A DNA stretch of 64,000 nucleotides from Adiantum capillus-veneris (GCA_014529385.2 CM043944.1:81212384-81276383), one strand, 5' to 3'. Shown: positions 1 to 12,804, numbered from the stretch's first letter. Translations and numbers: made by a program. Notes: generated by a model from the sequence alone, not told the origin.

Positions 1-3000
1 ACATGCACCATACTCAAGAGTAACATCAATGGAAGCAGTCTTCTATATATGTATGTGCCTTCATGGGAAGCTTTGGGAGTGGACATACCCGGACCCCGAG
101 TTGCATTGTATAGTTGGGCACAAGAGAAATTGTCAACCTTGAAGATTTCCTTACCACAACAAAAGCATGGCCATGATAATGACAAGGTGTCCTCTTCAAT
201 ATTAAATTTGCACGATGAACAGGCTCTTATCCAAAGCAAGCCACCAACCAAGCAACAAGTGCCTCTATCTCAACCTCCCGCACCAATTTTGATCCCAAAG
301 AATGCTCAAGAGAAATCCTTTCTTAGAAAGAATTATAGTTGGGAACAGAGCATATATAACAAAACTTTAGAGAATATCCAAAACTCGGCTGAGAATGGTC
401 TGGGTCTCTTCACTATAGAAAAGCTGTTAAATGCTAACCTAAGTAAAGACAAGGAAATGAGAGAACATACTGAAGACTTTATACGGCACAAAAGGAAGAC
501 ATTGATATCTTTTGGAGGCATTGGGGACAAAAATGGTGAGTACATGTCAAAGAAAGTGACATTTCAAAAGCTAAATCATCATAGACGTTATTTGTGATTG
601 AAAGCTATGCCCTTCTCTAGTGAAAAGAGCAAAGGGTATCGTTCTCTATCAATTGATTTGGAGGACAACAAAAATCAAACTGGAGATAGCTTAGGCAGTA
701 TGGAAGCACCAAGAAGCCTTGTGGATACACAAAAGGGATACCAATGGAGTGTGAGCCCTCCTAAAAGTATCGCAACCATGGATGGTGAGTGTTATGTTCC
801 TGCAGGATCCCATGAGCTGGTCTCCATCATGGGCTCATCTCGAATCCTCTCACATGAGAGCATCAGCTGTAGATATGGCTTGTTTCCTCAAGGTGTACAA
901 CAACAATATGTCTTTGTTCCTTTCTTAGATGGAGATACCAAGGAGATTGCCATTGGTACAATCTTTTCAAAGTCTTGCAATGGAAATACCTATGCAAAGT
1001 GGAAGGTGCGAATAGAATCTATCAACCAAGATGCACATGGATGTTATATCCTTGGAAGTGTTATGCATGTGTCATGTTTTCATGTTGTAATTATCTCTTT
1101 TGCATGTGATATCCAATGTGAAATTGTTTCAAAAAATGAAAGCTTTAAACTCACAAAAAATGCCTTGTGTTTAGGGACAAATCATAGAAGTTCTTATTAT
1201 GTATTTAAACGTGCTTGAAAGTAAATCCTCCTTGGAATTACTTGTAAGTCTCACATTTTCTTAGGATTTGAATTTTAATTAATTTCTCTTTTTTGGGACT
1301 ATTAATAAGGTAGTTTCAGCCTTCCAAGGAGGAAAGCCCTTCCTTCTCTTCACAACAACGCTCAAGTGTGCACTCAACCAGTGGCGAAGGTGTGTTGGAG
1401 TGCTATGAAGCACCAATAGAGGTACTCATTTCTTCTAAGTTTTATTTTAATTTTTCTTACATACACCTAAGTTCCTAAAGACCACATTTTTACATTTCAA
1501 GGCTAGTAACACTCCAAATAGGTCATCCACATACATGCAATCAAGCAACATATCTCCAGAGTATAAGTTGGGACATCCACAAAAATCTAAGGAGGTCAAT
1601 GTATAGCCTTCATTTTTTTTGTACTTTGATTTTAATTTAGCAATCTTTTGCCGTCTACAATTTTATTTTTCCACTCCCCTAGGTTACAGTGCTACCGATC
1701 AATGGATCGTTGACAAAAATCCAATTACCATCCTCTTGTGGCAAGAATGATTCTTGGCATGACAACGTTATTGATAAGGTTTGCTTAGTAGAGTTGTAAG
1801 GTTTTGTAAATTGAACTTTTGTAGCAAATTTTAAAGTATTTATCTACTTTTTATATCTGTGTTTATAAAATTTTGGAAATGACTCTCCTCTAACTGCAAA
1901 TTTACCTATTAACTTGGATCATTCAAACGAAGAAGTGAGAGAGGTAGATTGTGATCTTTTCCACAAAACCAGTCACATGTAATTCCTCAAATTTGGCTAT
2001 GTTTAATGATGTTGGTGTGTAGTCAACATGGAAGATGTTTGATATGGTGGAAACAGGTGAAGGCCATGGCATTTCAATCATCAAGAATTTTGTAAGGACT
2101 TCTTTTTATTATCGATTATGTCATGGGTTGAGACCTACTTTTTTGCTTATAGATGATATTTAATATAGGTGCTTAACCATGCATTGATAGACCTTGATGA
2201 CAAAAGTGATATGGAGATATTTGGAGGGGTAAACTTCTTTGGTTTGTCCTCTTATTGAGTTAAATCTTGTGACTTGCATGTTAATATCAATTTTGTTTTA
2301 GAATGATGATGCTACACCACCCATTAACATATCAAAAAAGAAGCCAAAGGTCATGTGCTTAAATGAGCTCGTGGTAAGTGTCTTAATCTCAAAGCGTGAA
2401 GAAAAAAATTCTATCTATTACTGGTGTTTGAATGATACCTATATGTTTTCTTATAGTGTGGAAACAAAGAGAAAGGAAATATATCCTCAAAGAAAAATGT
2501 TAGACATTGATGTCATTAAAGGACGTCTCTCTTTAAAGGGATCAAGAAAATCTTGTTTTTGTAGGCTTTGAAGGATCTCACAAACAAGAAATCATCTAGC
2601 AATGAAGCCGTCATTTCAAGGGTATGCTCATTGTCAACTCTTTGGTAGAGACTTTAAATGTCTATTTTGTAATGATTTTGAAATGGAATGGTCTTTGCAG
2701 CGTGAAGCAAGAGAAAATGGAAAAGCTAAAAGAGTTACCAAAGTTCCTGCTAGATACAAAGAGAGCACCTCTACCCTGGTAAAAGCCCTCTTCTTGGTAT
2801 AGTGATGTAATCAAGCATTTTGAGGGTTGTGAATTGTTTTTATTTATTGCAAGTTTGCAAGCCTAAAAGAGGAATTTGAATCCTTCTCATAACAAAGTCA
2901 CATTATCGCCTCATGTATTGCTACTAACATCTTTAGTCTCGGGGGGTTCACTATGTGTAAAACTACCATATCACGTGCGTTCAAGCCATGTTTGTAAAAC

Positions 3001-3437
3001 CCCTTATCTGTGAGTTTTGTTAGGAATATAATGTACCCTTGTCTTTCAAAATCTGTAATTTTTTTTCAAATTTGAAAAAACAATGCCCTTCTGTATATAT
3101 ATTTCTGTAAGTTTCAAGAACTTTAAATACCCTTCTATTAAACTCACATGATAGGTTACATTTTTATTAGGTGACCTCCCCGGGTCTTTAGTCTTAAAAT
3201 GAGCACATTGAATTGCAAATTCAATAGAGTTTTTATGAAGGTCCTTACATGAGTGTAACATACCTTTTGCAGAATAAGGCACTTAAGAAGACAACAAAAG
3301 AAGCGATAGATTTGAAACTGATGGGAGAGCACAACATAGACCTCATGTATAGGCGACTAGCTGACTTTTTAAAAGAGTTGCAATGGACTACGCCAAAGGA
3401 ATCATTTGATTTCAAGAAAGAATACCAAGTGTCATAA
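1..3437 (+). CDS. Unrecognised multi-exon plant gene, 3' part (5' end outside window)
   Basis: I do not recognise the product. The frame is open to the left edge, so the start lies outside the window. Exon 1 ends at 535 before a gtgagt donor; a 69-bp intron leads to an acceptor at 604, and exon 2 starts at 605 in the compatible phase, which removes the TGA at 595-597. The exon 2 donor is unresolved (about 890-1110). Further exons with GT..AG borders are 1320-1421, 1502-1594, 1683-1778, 2023-2091, 2169-2228, 2302-2373, 2457-2498, 2565-2621, 2701-2778 and 3273-3437 (stop TAA). All ten of these are multiples of three and phase 0. A possible extra exon ending near 1948 lacks a clean acceptor. The product is hydrophilic and Ser/Lys/Asn-rich, with basic stretches (KKKPK, KAKRVTK) and a charged C-terminus ending FDFKKEYQVS. 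No catalytic motif is visible. A nuclear protein is possible, but that is inference. Splicing makes a real gene likely; its function is open. Confidence 0.6.
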
Positions 3438-4336
3438 TAACTAATATCTAATTCTCCTAAATGATTTTGTCATGTTAAACTGATCATTTAATATGGGGAA
3501 GTGCCAGGGGAGAAAAAGCTAGAATATTGGTTAAGCTGGTAGACTGGCCACAGTAGGGATCCAAAGGAGAAAAAATAGGGATCCAAAGAGGGGGGCATTT
3601 GCAAAAGAGCAATGTGCAACAATGGGCTTTAAAGACCCTAAGGTTCAGCCCATTAAGACTTCGAAAATGCTAAGGTTCCAAAATTCAAAGGTTGTGTTCA
3701 ATGGTCAAAGCTTAGTTAAACTGGATGCTTGGTGTGTGTACAAAAAGTCTTCAAAGGTTCCTACATAGGAGGGGGCAAGACCTGGAAGTAGGGGATGAGA
3801 GAGAAACACACACACACACTCACAAGCTTCCTTTACACAAAGAGAATGAGAGACAAATGTCAGCTCCCTAGCCCAGATGCCCACAAGGTGTACTCAAATC
3901 CAATTGGATGGCCATGGAGGTAAACCAATGAGAATTAGGCTAGAGTAAATCTAGTTTAATTAATAAAAAACACTTAATAAAAGAACCAATAAGAATTAAG
4001 CTCTCTAGAAGACTATTGGACAATCTTCCAAGGGGTCCAATGAGCATTCAGCAGCCCAATGGCTTGTCTAATTCCTATTGGCCAAGAGACACAAGGGTCC
4101 AATGAGAGTTTAATTGCATTAATTAATTAGATAAAGCTCTCACAAAAGGGAAAAGGGGGACACATGTCACAAGACTGTCACTTATGCTCCTTAAGTCCTA
4201 TTGGCTAGGCCTGGAGGGGTCCAATGTGAATCCAGCAAGAGGAAATAGCAAGAGGGGTCGACCAAGAGAGAGAGGGGGCTGAATTTCTCAAGGCATTATT
4301 CCACACACACTCACAAAAGCTCATGTGTGAAGCAAG

Positions 4337-4340
<4 letters not shown>
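3438..4340. other. Intergenic stretch without a recognisable gene
   Basis: I see no coding region. The stretch contains a short CA-rich run near 3806-3822 and several copies of a loose 'caatgagaattaa / ccaatgagcattca' motif between about 3925 and 4110, which suggests old degenerate tandem duplication. Confidence 0.5.

Positions 4341-4423
<83 letters not shown>
4341..4423. repeat. (CT)n microsatellite, about 41 units
   Basis: An uninterrupted CT dinucleotide run of about 83 bp. Read through, it produces spurious Arg-Glu and Leu-Ser repeat ORFs on the two strands; these are not genes. Confidence 0.97.
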
Positions 4424-4425
<2 letters not shown>

Positions 4426-4502
4426 TCTCAAGCTTTAATGGAAAGCTTATCACCTACTCCAAGCTTGTGAGGAAGGGAGGCCTACACCAACAACTCTTGG
4501 CT

Positions 4503-5830
4503 TTAACACTAGGTTGGTAACCTAACAGGACATAAAAGTGTCCTTTCAGGGTTTTGAAAAAACCTCCAAAACCATAGTAGATCCACTCATTTTGTAAAAT
4601 CCTTTCATGAGGTTATAGTTCAAGGCCTACTACACATGGAAAAAATAAGAAACTTGTAAAACTTCTCATCTTTTGGTCATACCAAGCCTCCAAAGTTGAT
4701 GGACCAGTACATTTTCATCAAAACAGTCATTTCTTATGTTTTGTTGCATAAAAATAAGATTAGGGATTTTTGTAGGACTCGAGATAAATTCCCTAGTTAA
4801 CTTCAATGGGTTGGTGATCAGAACACATGATTGCATCTCACTCACTATTTTTTGTTTTGCCAAAAGAAATAGGTACAAAAAAGTTGAATTTTTACCATTC
4901 TGCAAACCTATCTTCAAAGTTTCTATAGCCATGCTCAATACAAATAATATATGCATGTTTTCTTAGTTCCCTATTGTCCTTTAGGTTCATAAGGAGCCAT
5001 GGAGCATGTCAAAAGAATAATACATATCTTACCAAGGGGAATCTTGGGGACAAAGATGAAGTGCTAAATACAGCAAACATGAAAAAACTGGGTTCAACAT
5101 TATGAGTTGTAGAATCCCATAGAAACTATTCAATATCTAGCCAAATTTGATCCTTATGACTAGATATGGTTACTACCTACAAAATGCATGTAGTTGTCAC
5201 AAGAAACTAACAATACTGAAAAAGCTATACTTGATATACTAGAATGTTTCGTTTTCTTCTATAATTGAAAAAATCAACCATCGTTTTCTACTATGCAAAA
5301 TAGGGTATTAGGTGCCCCACAACTCAAGGAGTATTAGCTTTATGTTACAATATGTGACATAGAAAATCAAAACTACATTTGGATATCATGAAAGCCACCA
5401 AAAAAATCATAGAAGAGCTAAAATTGGCTAAAAAACAGGATTTGACAATTTTTGTAATTTGGTCATAACTTACAACTTTAACATTTATTTCTCCCTAGAA
5501 GCATCAGGACATGTTGAGGACTACTAAAGATAGTTCTCTAGCATTCTAGACCTCACAAACATGAATTCTAGAGTGGTATAGTTGCAAAAAGTTGAAAAAA
5601 GCCAAAAACAGGACCCGTTCTTTCACACAGTTTAGGTTGTGAAATGTTGTGCAAGGACAAGGTTAAAGATGGAATTGATATTCCAAAAAAATGTTAAGTT
5701 TTTTTCAGCTCATGAGACAACGTTCTAGACAGATAGCACCTCAAAATCCATTTTGAAACTCTTGACATAATTCAAGGAAAATGGTCACTTAATAGGACAT
5801 AAAAGTGTCCCATCACCAACCTAGTGTTAA
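4503..5830. mobile_element. Candidate non-autonomous TIR element, 1.33 kb
   Basis: TTAACACTAGGTTGGT at 4503-4518 is exactly inverted at 5815-5830. Inside each terminus lies AGGACATAAAAGTGTCC (4527-4543 and 5794-5810), which is itself nearly palindromic (GGACA...TGTCC). Together they form an imperfect inverted repeat of about 40 bp at both ends of a 1.33-kb AT-rich segment with no transposase. I could not find a convincing target-site duplication, so the border assignment is tentative. A MITE-like or decayed DNA element is the best reading. Confidence 0.4.
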
Positions 5831-6413
5831 GATGAAAATCCAACCAAGGGCCAAGCTTCAATGCATGCTCACCTCCTCTAGCATGCTAATTACTAAGCTA
5901 TGCTATGCTAATATGAGTGATTATGTGAGGAGATGTACATCTTTCTCGTAAGACTACTCCTTCCTCTCAATCTACTCTCATACCCCGCTAGCTCTCACCA
6001 TCTTCGAAGGTGTGTGAGGTCTTGGGTCTGAGATCGTGAGGGAATTGATGTTGTGTTTAATAAGTGTTTTTCTTAGTGCTTGAAGCTTCTATCTTCATTG
6101 CACTAGCTAGTTATTGAGTGAACACAAAGAATTGTATTGTAAAATGTCTCTCTTGATGGGTGAAACCTATAATACAAAGCCTTTTGGAGGGGGACTGGCT
6201 CCATGTAAATCCGGTCCTCAACTGTTGTCAATAGCTTAATTTCTCACTCTTTTGCAGTATTTTTCATGCTATCTAACTATGTGTTATGCTTTTTGTTGCT
6301 CTCTCCACCGAGGCACTCTTGTTATGCTCATTAGTAACCTATTCTAATGAAATTCTCACTATGTTCATGTTATTTTTGACTACACACAAGCTACTAGGCC
6401 ATTAAATGTTACA
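5831..6413 (+). repeat. Probable 5' LTR region of gypsy remnant Gyp-A
   Basis: The segment lies immediately upstream of a primer-binding-like site and the gag-like ORF of Gyp-A, and ends with ..GTTACA just before the PBS. I did not find a matching 3' LTR in the window, so its left border is not defined. Confidence 0.3.
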
Positions 6414-6414
6414 T

Positions 6415-6426
6415 TCTTATCAGAGC
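6415..6426 (+). promoter_or_regulatory. Primer-binding-like site of Gyp-A (initiator tRNA-Met type)
   Basis: TCTTATCAGAGC matches TGGTATCAGAGC, the complement of the plant initiator tRNA-Met 3' end, at 10 of 12 positions. It lies about 400 bp upstream of the gag ORF. It would have primed minus-strand cDNA synthesis. Confidence 0.45.
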
Positions 6427-6823
6427 ACAAGGTTTCCCTTTTCTTGCTCAAAAACGGAATTCCTCAAGCTAGCTACAAATGGTTGGTATTATTAAATGCA
6501 TTTGAGTACGTAGAATAGGGATTTCTCAGCCTTGCAGCGCGCCTGCCTTCATGCAAATAACGCGGCATCACCGTCGAGAGCTATGGTCTTAATAGTGGAG
6601 TCCTATAGGGCTTGCCTATGGCTATTGAGCTATTAGAAGCTTTGGCAGGAGCCGGTGCTGTTTTGGTGTTGAACGACCCTCTCTTATATTCCTTGCAATT
6701 AACAGTATTTGAGCCATGGGTACAGTGGCTTGAGTTCTTTTCTAAAGGGGTAAAGAAGAGTAGCAACTAGGGCTTGAAGTACCAAAGTACACCTAAAAAT
6801 GTTTACACCTAAAAGTTGTTAGA

Positions 6824-8925
6824 ATGACTGACAATAGTAAAGAGTGTGAAATTAATGTTGATAGCTTTGATTTTGCTAATGAGCAGGCTACTAATGATGC
6901 CCCTATGCTTGTCAACTACCTTGTTTCTAGGCTTCAACAAGTCATGGGCAATCCATCCCTCCAAAGTGAAGTGCAACGGCAACTTTGTGCTCATGGGATT
7001 CTCCAAGCTCCCCACCATGACAAGAGAGTACCTAGGAAGCCTCCTTGTGAGACTCCCAAAAGAGTCCTTTCTCCGATTTGGCAAGAAGAAGAGGATCCAT
7101 ACAAAGGGCTCAAAAATTTTCTTCTTGATGACGAATCTCCTTCTCAAAGGAGAACTCAAGAGCCCCCACTGAAGGAACAAGAAAGAAGTGAGTCTCTTGT
7201 CACCTTGATGGAGATGGCTCCACAAAGACAGCGGGCTAAACGCTCTCCATCACCTCCTAAACGGAGAATACTGTCGCACACTTCTCCACACCATAATTCA
7301 AAGAGAGGGATGACAAAAAGCAAGAGAAAAAAAAGGCAAGAAAGAGGTCACCCTCTTCTCCATCTTCTTCATACTCTTCCTCTTATGAAAGTGATGGTGC
7401 TAACAAAGAGGATCAAGGCAAGAAAGAGGTCACCCTCTTCTCCATATTCCTCAAATTCTTCATCTTTTGAAGAAAGTGATGGTGCAACAATTGAACCATC
7501 AAAAACAAGAGGCCATAAGAAATCCTATGCTGCATGGAAGAGGTCATCCAAACTCAAGAAGTTCAAAGAGGGAGGAAAGAGCATCTCTTTCCTTACCTAC
7601 AAGGGCACTTTTGGTGCTACGGACAAAGTCTTGGCCTTTATCCAACAATTTGATGCGGCGTTTGGAGATCAAGGCTTCACAGAGTCCTCTAAGCTACACC
7701 ATGTAGCTATGCATTTTCAAAAGTCCACTAGGCAATGGTGGTCTAGCCTATGGGCAAACGGTGAAGCTCCATGAACATGGAAAGCTTTAAGAGCTTCCAT
7801 TATGAAGCAGTTTTTGGCCACTGATGCCAAAGAAAAAGTACTCACCAAATGGTGAAGCTTGAAGCTCTCTCCCTACGAATCCATTCACAAATATGTAGAC
7901 AAGTTCTAGGATTTACATCTCAAAGCCACTATCTTCAAAAAGATGGATTTTGGATAGAAAAAGCAGCAATTTTGTGCGGGCTTAATTGAATAAATGGCAG
8001 AGTATTTCAACTCCCAAAGTCCACGCACCATATCGGTGGTTATACACCATACTATGGTGGCTTCTCGAATCAATTTCCAAAAAAGGGGCTAAGAGAAATT
8101 CTAAGCCCATGGAAAACAAGGGTTCCAATGAGCCTAAGGGGAAGGACAATGTCCAAAAGTCTCCTAAGGGCAATTCCAATAACAACAAAGCTAAGGAGAA
8201 GGGAGTTTACAAAGGCAAAAACAGACTCTCTCCTGAAGAGCTTGAGGTGTTATCACAAGGATAACCGATGTTTCAAGTGCGGCGAGCAAGGGCATGTGTA
8301 CCGCTCTTGTCCCCAAAAGAACACCCGCCATGAGCCTCCTAGAGCTACCTTGGTCAAAATCCAAGAATAGGAAGCTCACCACAAAGGATCTCCTTTATGC
8401 CATGCTTGGGAAAAGGTAAGAGAACATGATGCTTTTATTCTCTTTGACCCTGGTTCTAATCATAATTTCATATCCACAGAGTTGGCCACCAAGCTAGGCA
8501 TCCAAGCCTATGAGATGGGAGACGTCCTACCCGCAGATGGTGCTTTCAAGGGACAAGAAGATTCAGTCACTCCCTTTATCGGGAAATTGAGGCTCCATGT
8601 CCAAAGCTATGTGAACAAAGAGTACTTCTTTATCTCTCCTCTCAAGCACGAGGATGTAATCCTAGGGGCACCATGGTTTGATCGCATGGCTACCAATGTT
8701 AAAATCCTTGAAAGGAGAATCTACTTTAGGTTCAGGGAAAAAGATATTTACATAGATGCTAAGGAAATGGGTAACACCATACCCATTGTACATACGAAAG
8801 CTTTCAGTAAGTCAATAAAGAGCTCTATTTCCATGTACATCACACACACACACACAAGGGCCCTAATGAGCTGCTTGAGTGAGCACTTGGCTACCCTTTG
8901 TATCGAGTCCGACTACTCTTACTGA
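6824..8925 (+). pseudogene. Gyp-A: broken Ty3/gypsy gag and aspartic protease
   Basis: The 316-codon ORF at 6824-7774 carries a Lys/Arg/Ser-rich segment and then a capsid-like stretch (FIQQFDAAFGDQGF, QWWSSLW) of the retrotransposon gag type. The same frame continues through several stops (for example after GEAP at 7772-7774, and further on to about 7990), then shifts. A CCHC zinc knuckle, CFKCGEQGHVYRSC, lies near 8275-8316. After a TAG at about 8368 the frame runs into an aspartic protease-like domain with active-site context ILFDPGSNHNF near 8440-8470 and the C-terminal VILGAPWF motif near 8655-8680. The usual D-[ST]-G is D-P-G here. No RT, RNase H or integrase follows, so this is a 3'-truncated, non-functional element. 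Confidence 0.75.
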
Positions 8926-9204
8926 TGACTTGATCTACACCAGCCTGCGTGGGAAATAACATGGCCAAAACAAGTTAAAGTTTGTTAATATTTCTTAGTT
9001 CCAAAGGCCACATTATCATAAGCTCTTGGGTGCAGATCATAGGTACTCATCAATGTCACAATCGAAGCTCTTGCATGTGCCTAGAACTGTTATGTCGTGC
9101 AAGAAGATGCTTTTGCATGGCACGGTTTGTGGTGCAAAGCAAATGAGACCCTGTCACCTTTGGTGTCAAGTTAAGATTTTGATTCGAAACATTTTTTCTT
9201 CACA

Positions 9205-9395
9205 TAAGGAATTTGATTTGCATTTGGAAATGCAAGTTGTAGACCCTTGATGAGCTATGTCTTCATGAACCCCATTTTCTTTGCGTTTGGAAATCCAACT
9301 TGGGGACCCTCAGTGAGCTTGATTTTCTAGCTTTGTCTTCACCGACCCTATTTGCTTTGCGTTTGGAAATGCAAGTTAAGGGACCTCGATGAGCA
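9205..9395. repeat. Degenerate tandem repeat, about 70-bp period, three copies
   Basis: The core TTTGGAAATGCAAGTT followed by gaccctc-gatgagc recurs near 9219, 9286 and 9362 with substitutions. It has no coding meaning. Confidence 0.6.
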
Positions 9396-10051
9396 TTTTC
9401 TTCTCTGAACCTTTTCGTTTAGATTTCAAAATTGTCGACGTATGCCCTTAAACCTTCATCTTAACGAGTCCTATTTTGGTTTCCATTTGAAAGCACGGGT
9501 AAATCAAGCTCAATGAACTTGTACAAAATCTCGACCCTTTGAATAGCTCTCAAAGCCGCTAAAAATTACATGGGCTACTAATGAGTGCACCCAAATGCAC
9601 ACATTTCAAGTCAGAGATCTACTTGTAAAAAATTTAAAAGCGTTGGCTCTTCAATATTACTTTTTGATTGGTGGAAGAATTGACGCCCAACATTCAATAA
9701 AGTTGAGCAATTTTTGGCAGTTTGGTGTGTATAACATTCAACAAAACTCGGCATGTTTTGACAGTGAGTTGTCAAGTGAGCAAGAGGGATAGCCAAGACA
9801 ATTAACTATGTCTCAAAAGTGAAAATGAAGCACAATGCCTTTTATTGGGCAATGTCTCCCCAAGGGAGTGGCATTGTGTTTTTTGTTTGAATGGATTGTT
9901 CTTGAATTGGTAGTAAACCTATGAAAAAAAATGCTATGTTTTCATCACCCCCTTTTGGGTTACATTTCAAAACACGAGCTACCCAAACGACATGAGTTGA
10001 GCTTTCATTGCTAGCATCCTCATCAAAACAAGTGCAAAATTATTGATCGTT

Positions 10052-10321
10052 AGATTCTATTAGAATCATCCACCAGTTTAAAAGTCTCAATCGTGTTGTA
10101 TTGGTAAATCAACAAGTTACCTATTTCAAAGAAAGACTAACTTTATGTCTTGTTAGCATTGGTAACATTATTGAACTAGGCCTTACCTAAATTTTAGATT
10201 CTATAAGAGTCATCAACAAGTGTAAAGGCTCAATCATGTGTTACTGGTAATTCAAACAGATTACTTGATTTAAAGAAATACTACCTTCATTTCTTGTTGG
10301 TGTTGGTAAGCCAGTTGTTAA
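10052..10321. repeat. Diverged tandem duplication, about 144-bp unit
   Basis: The block starting AGATTCTATTAGAATCATC at 10052 is repeated from 10196 (AGATTCTATAAGAGTCATC). Aligned downstream similarity includes TTACTTGATTTAAAGAAA versus TTACCTATTTCAAAGAAA, and cttgttagcattggtaa versus cttgttggtgttggtaa. Confidence 0.75.
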
Positions 10322-12232
10322 CTATTAATGAACAAGGATCATAATGTCTAAAAAGACTTGTGTATCAATAAGTCCACTAGTTCTAACCCAGTACCCTCAA
10401 TATTTCTCAAATCTTGAATAGTGAAGTTCCATTAGTATTTACAATGATTTTTCTCAAAGTTCATTAGTTTGATGGGGAGCATGGATCTAGTCTTTAAAAG
10501 AAAATTAAAAAAATTATCATTTTACTTATGATGTTTATACAAATCTTTATCGACCTCTTATTCTTGGTATCCTCACAAGTGGGCGATTTTAATAAGGAAT
10601 GAGCTAAGATGCAATTCTCTTAATCCATGCCAATAGGGCCTCAAACAACATCAACCTTGATCAACAAGACTTTAAGTGCTTGCAACATCCACTCAAGGGG
10701 GGATTGAATATACTAGTATGATCAAAAGATTAATATTATTCCAACGTGTTAAGAAGGATAACAATGTAAAAATATCTATAGCTAGTTATCAATGAATTTA
10801 AAGAATATGATCCATATATTAAGAAGGACATTGGATTTCCTAGTAAATACATTATATCAAACTATGAGAGTACTAATGAAAAAGGGCCATAATTAGATTT
10901 CATTTAGTTAAATTTAATATTGGTGTGCCTTCTCATAATTCTATTTCAAGATTCTAAAATATTGAATAGTGGTTGCCTTCATCATACCATTTCGATAATG
11001 GTTTGGAAATAATATATCTATGAGTGGCATTGTTATGCCTTCTCGTAATTGTATCTCATGAAGCACTTCAAATTTTTTGTGCTAAAGCATTTGCAAGAAT
11101 TGCTACCATGAACTTCTCGTCGTGTTATTTTGTGAAGTATAATGCTTCCTAAAACACCTCAGTGACAAGTAGAGGATTTGCAGAGAAAGATTGAAAGATA
11201 TCTTGTTCATTTGACTCTTTTTTCTTTGTTTTTATTTTTATATATGAGAGAAATGATGCTAGCCAGGACCTAGTTGGAGACGTGAATACGGTGTACCATG
11301 CAAAGTGACCATAATTCATAGGGGTTCTTCACCAAGCCGTATCATGAAGCAACTTTTGAATGCTAGTTTAAAACACTGGTTGACCTCAATTGACACAAAG
11401 TAGAATGCACAATCTCCCCTCACTAAGCCATTATAAGAAGGACTCTTAAACCTTTGTTTGCAAGGGAAAAATCTCATATGCACAATTTAACACTCAAGAG
11501 TGATATAGAATGCTTCATATTTCATAGTTTTGCATGAGTTTGATGGTCTTGATCAACTCATACTATGAAGCATTTTAAACATACTATGAAGCATTTTAAA
11601 TGGTGCCACTTTTCTTTGAGATTAGCTATCCTATCACATTGGAAAAGTATTAATGCCTTGACTAGTGCCATGTGTATGTTTTGTAGAATGTTATCTCTTT
11701 ATCTATGATAATGGTGAAGTAAATATATCCATTACCCAAAAGAGGGGTGTGAAATATACATGCAAATAAATAAGAAGATCCCTAAAAATACATATAAGCA
11801 TTTACCTGCTTTTATTCAAAAGATGAGATAAGTGCTATTGTGTTATTTTAGGAAAACCATATCCATTTAATAGTTTAAATTCATAAATCCAGCATAGCTT
11901 GGCTGGCATAGACATCTACGTATACCTCATACACTTTCACTTCGGAGATTGATTTTTTGTGTATAGATGGTATATATAGACGCTTATGCACAGAGGATTT
12001 GAGGAGACCTCTAGAGAAGCCCACTTATATATTGATAGAGACAGCACACTGGTATGAGCATATGACATTTTGATTTTACTCACATGGTTACATCATGGAT
12101 AGACTGCCTCCTTTCAAGTATTCCTTAGATGCATGTAAGGTCCTCCTCTTAGCCCTTACTCTTGACGACGTATCTAAGCCGTCAACTTTTCAAATACGAT
12201 CGAGTAAATTTGGGATATAGTCAAGCATCCTA

Positions 12233-12348
12233 GCTACCCAGGAGACACTTTTGGTTTTCACCATGGGAATGTAGATATAACCAATGCAAAGCTACCCACG
12301 AGACACTTTCGGTTTTCACCATGGGAACGTGGATATAACCAATGCAAT
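12233..12348. repeat. Tandem duplication of a 58-bp unit
   Basis: GCTACCCA-GGAGACACTTT... at 12233-12290 is repeated at 12291-12348 with only a few substitutions. It directly precedes the minisatellite at 12424. Confidence 0.9.
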
Positions 12349-12423
12349 GGGATATAAGTTTTATCTTAAGGAAAAAAATTGCATAAGAAAACAAATAAAG
12401 AATAATGACAAGGTGAAAAAAGT

Positions 12424-12595
12424 AACTTGTTGGAAAAGTAGCTTGTTGCATAAGCCATTTATTGGAAAAGTAGCTTGCTGCATAAGCCACTTGTTGAAAA
12501 GATCTTGTTGCATAAGCCACTTGTTGGAAAAGTAGCTTGTTGCATAAGCCACTTGTTGAAAAATTAGCTTGTTGCATAAGTAGCTTGTTGTAGAA
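12424..12595. repeat. Minisatellite with 26-33-bp units
   Basis: The motif GTAGCTTGTTGCATAAGCC alternates with ACTTGTTGGAAAA five to six times, with unit lengths changing through deletion of the GTAGC part. The repeated ORFs seen in it on both strands are a by-product of the repetition. Confidence 0.9.
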
Positions 12596-12804
12596 GCTTT
12601 GAAAAGGAAGAAAATATATCAAGATATGCAAAAGTAACTTATCAAGATAAGTAAAGGGTCTTATCAAATTAAGCTTAAAAAGAGGCCTTCCCTACTCATT
12701 AAACACTTCTCTTCACATTTTTGAAAGTGCAAGCTTGATAGTAATCTATGAAAGCTAAAGCTAATCCTCATTCACACCTACCTCCCCACACACCTCTCTC
12801 CTCA

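Larger units (their letters stand above)
8926..12232. other. Gene-free AT-rich stretch with degenerate repeats
   Basis: Only short ORFs without recognisable domains are present. Two tandem repeat blocks (9205-9395 and 10052-10321) are listed separately. The remainder, including 10330-12230, shows no coding, RNA or mobile-element signature that I can support. Confidence 0.5.

Noticed and set aside
4205-4520. Arg-Glu and Leu-Ser repeat ORFs on both strands
   Set aside because: Translations of the (CT)n microsatellite.
12424-12595. Regular direct repeats that could suggest a CRISPR array
   Set aside because: Units are contiguous without unique spacers, vary in length, and the window is plant nuclear DNA.
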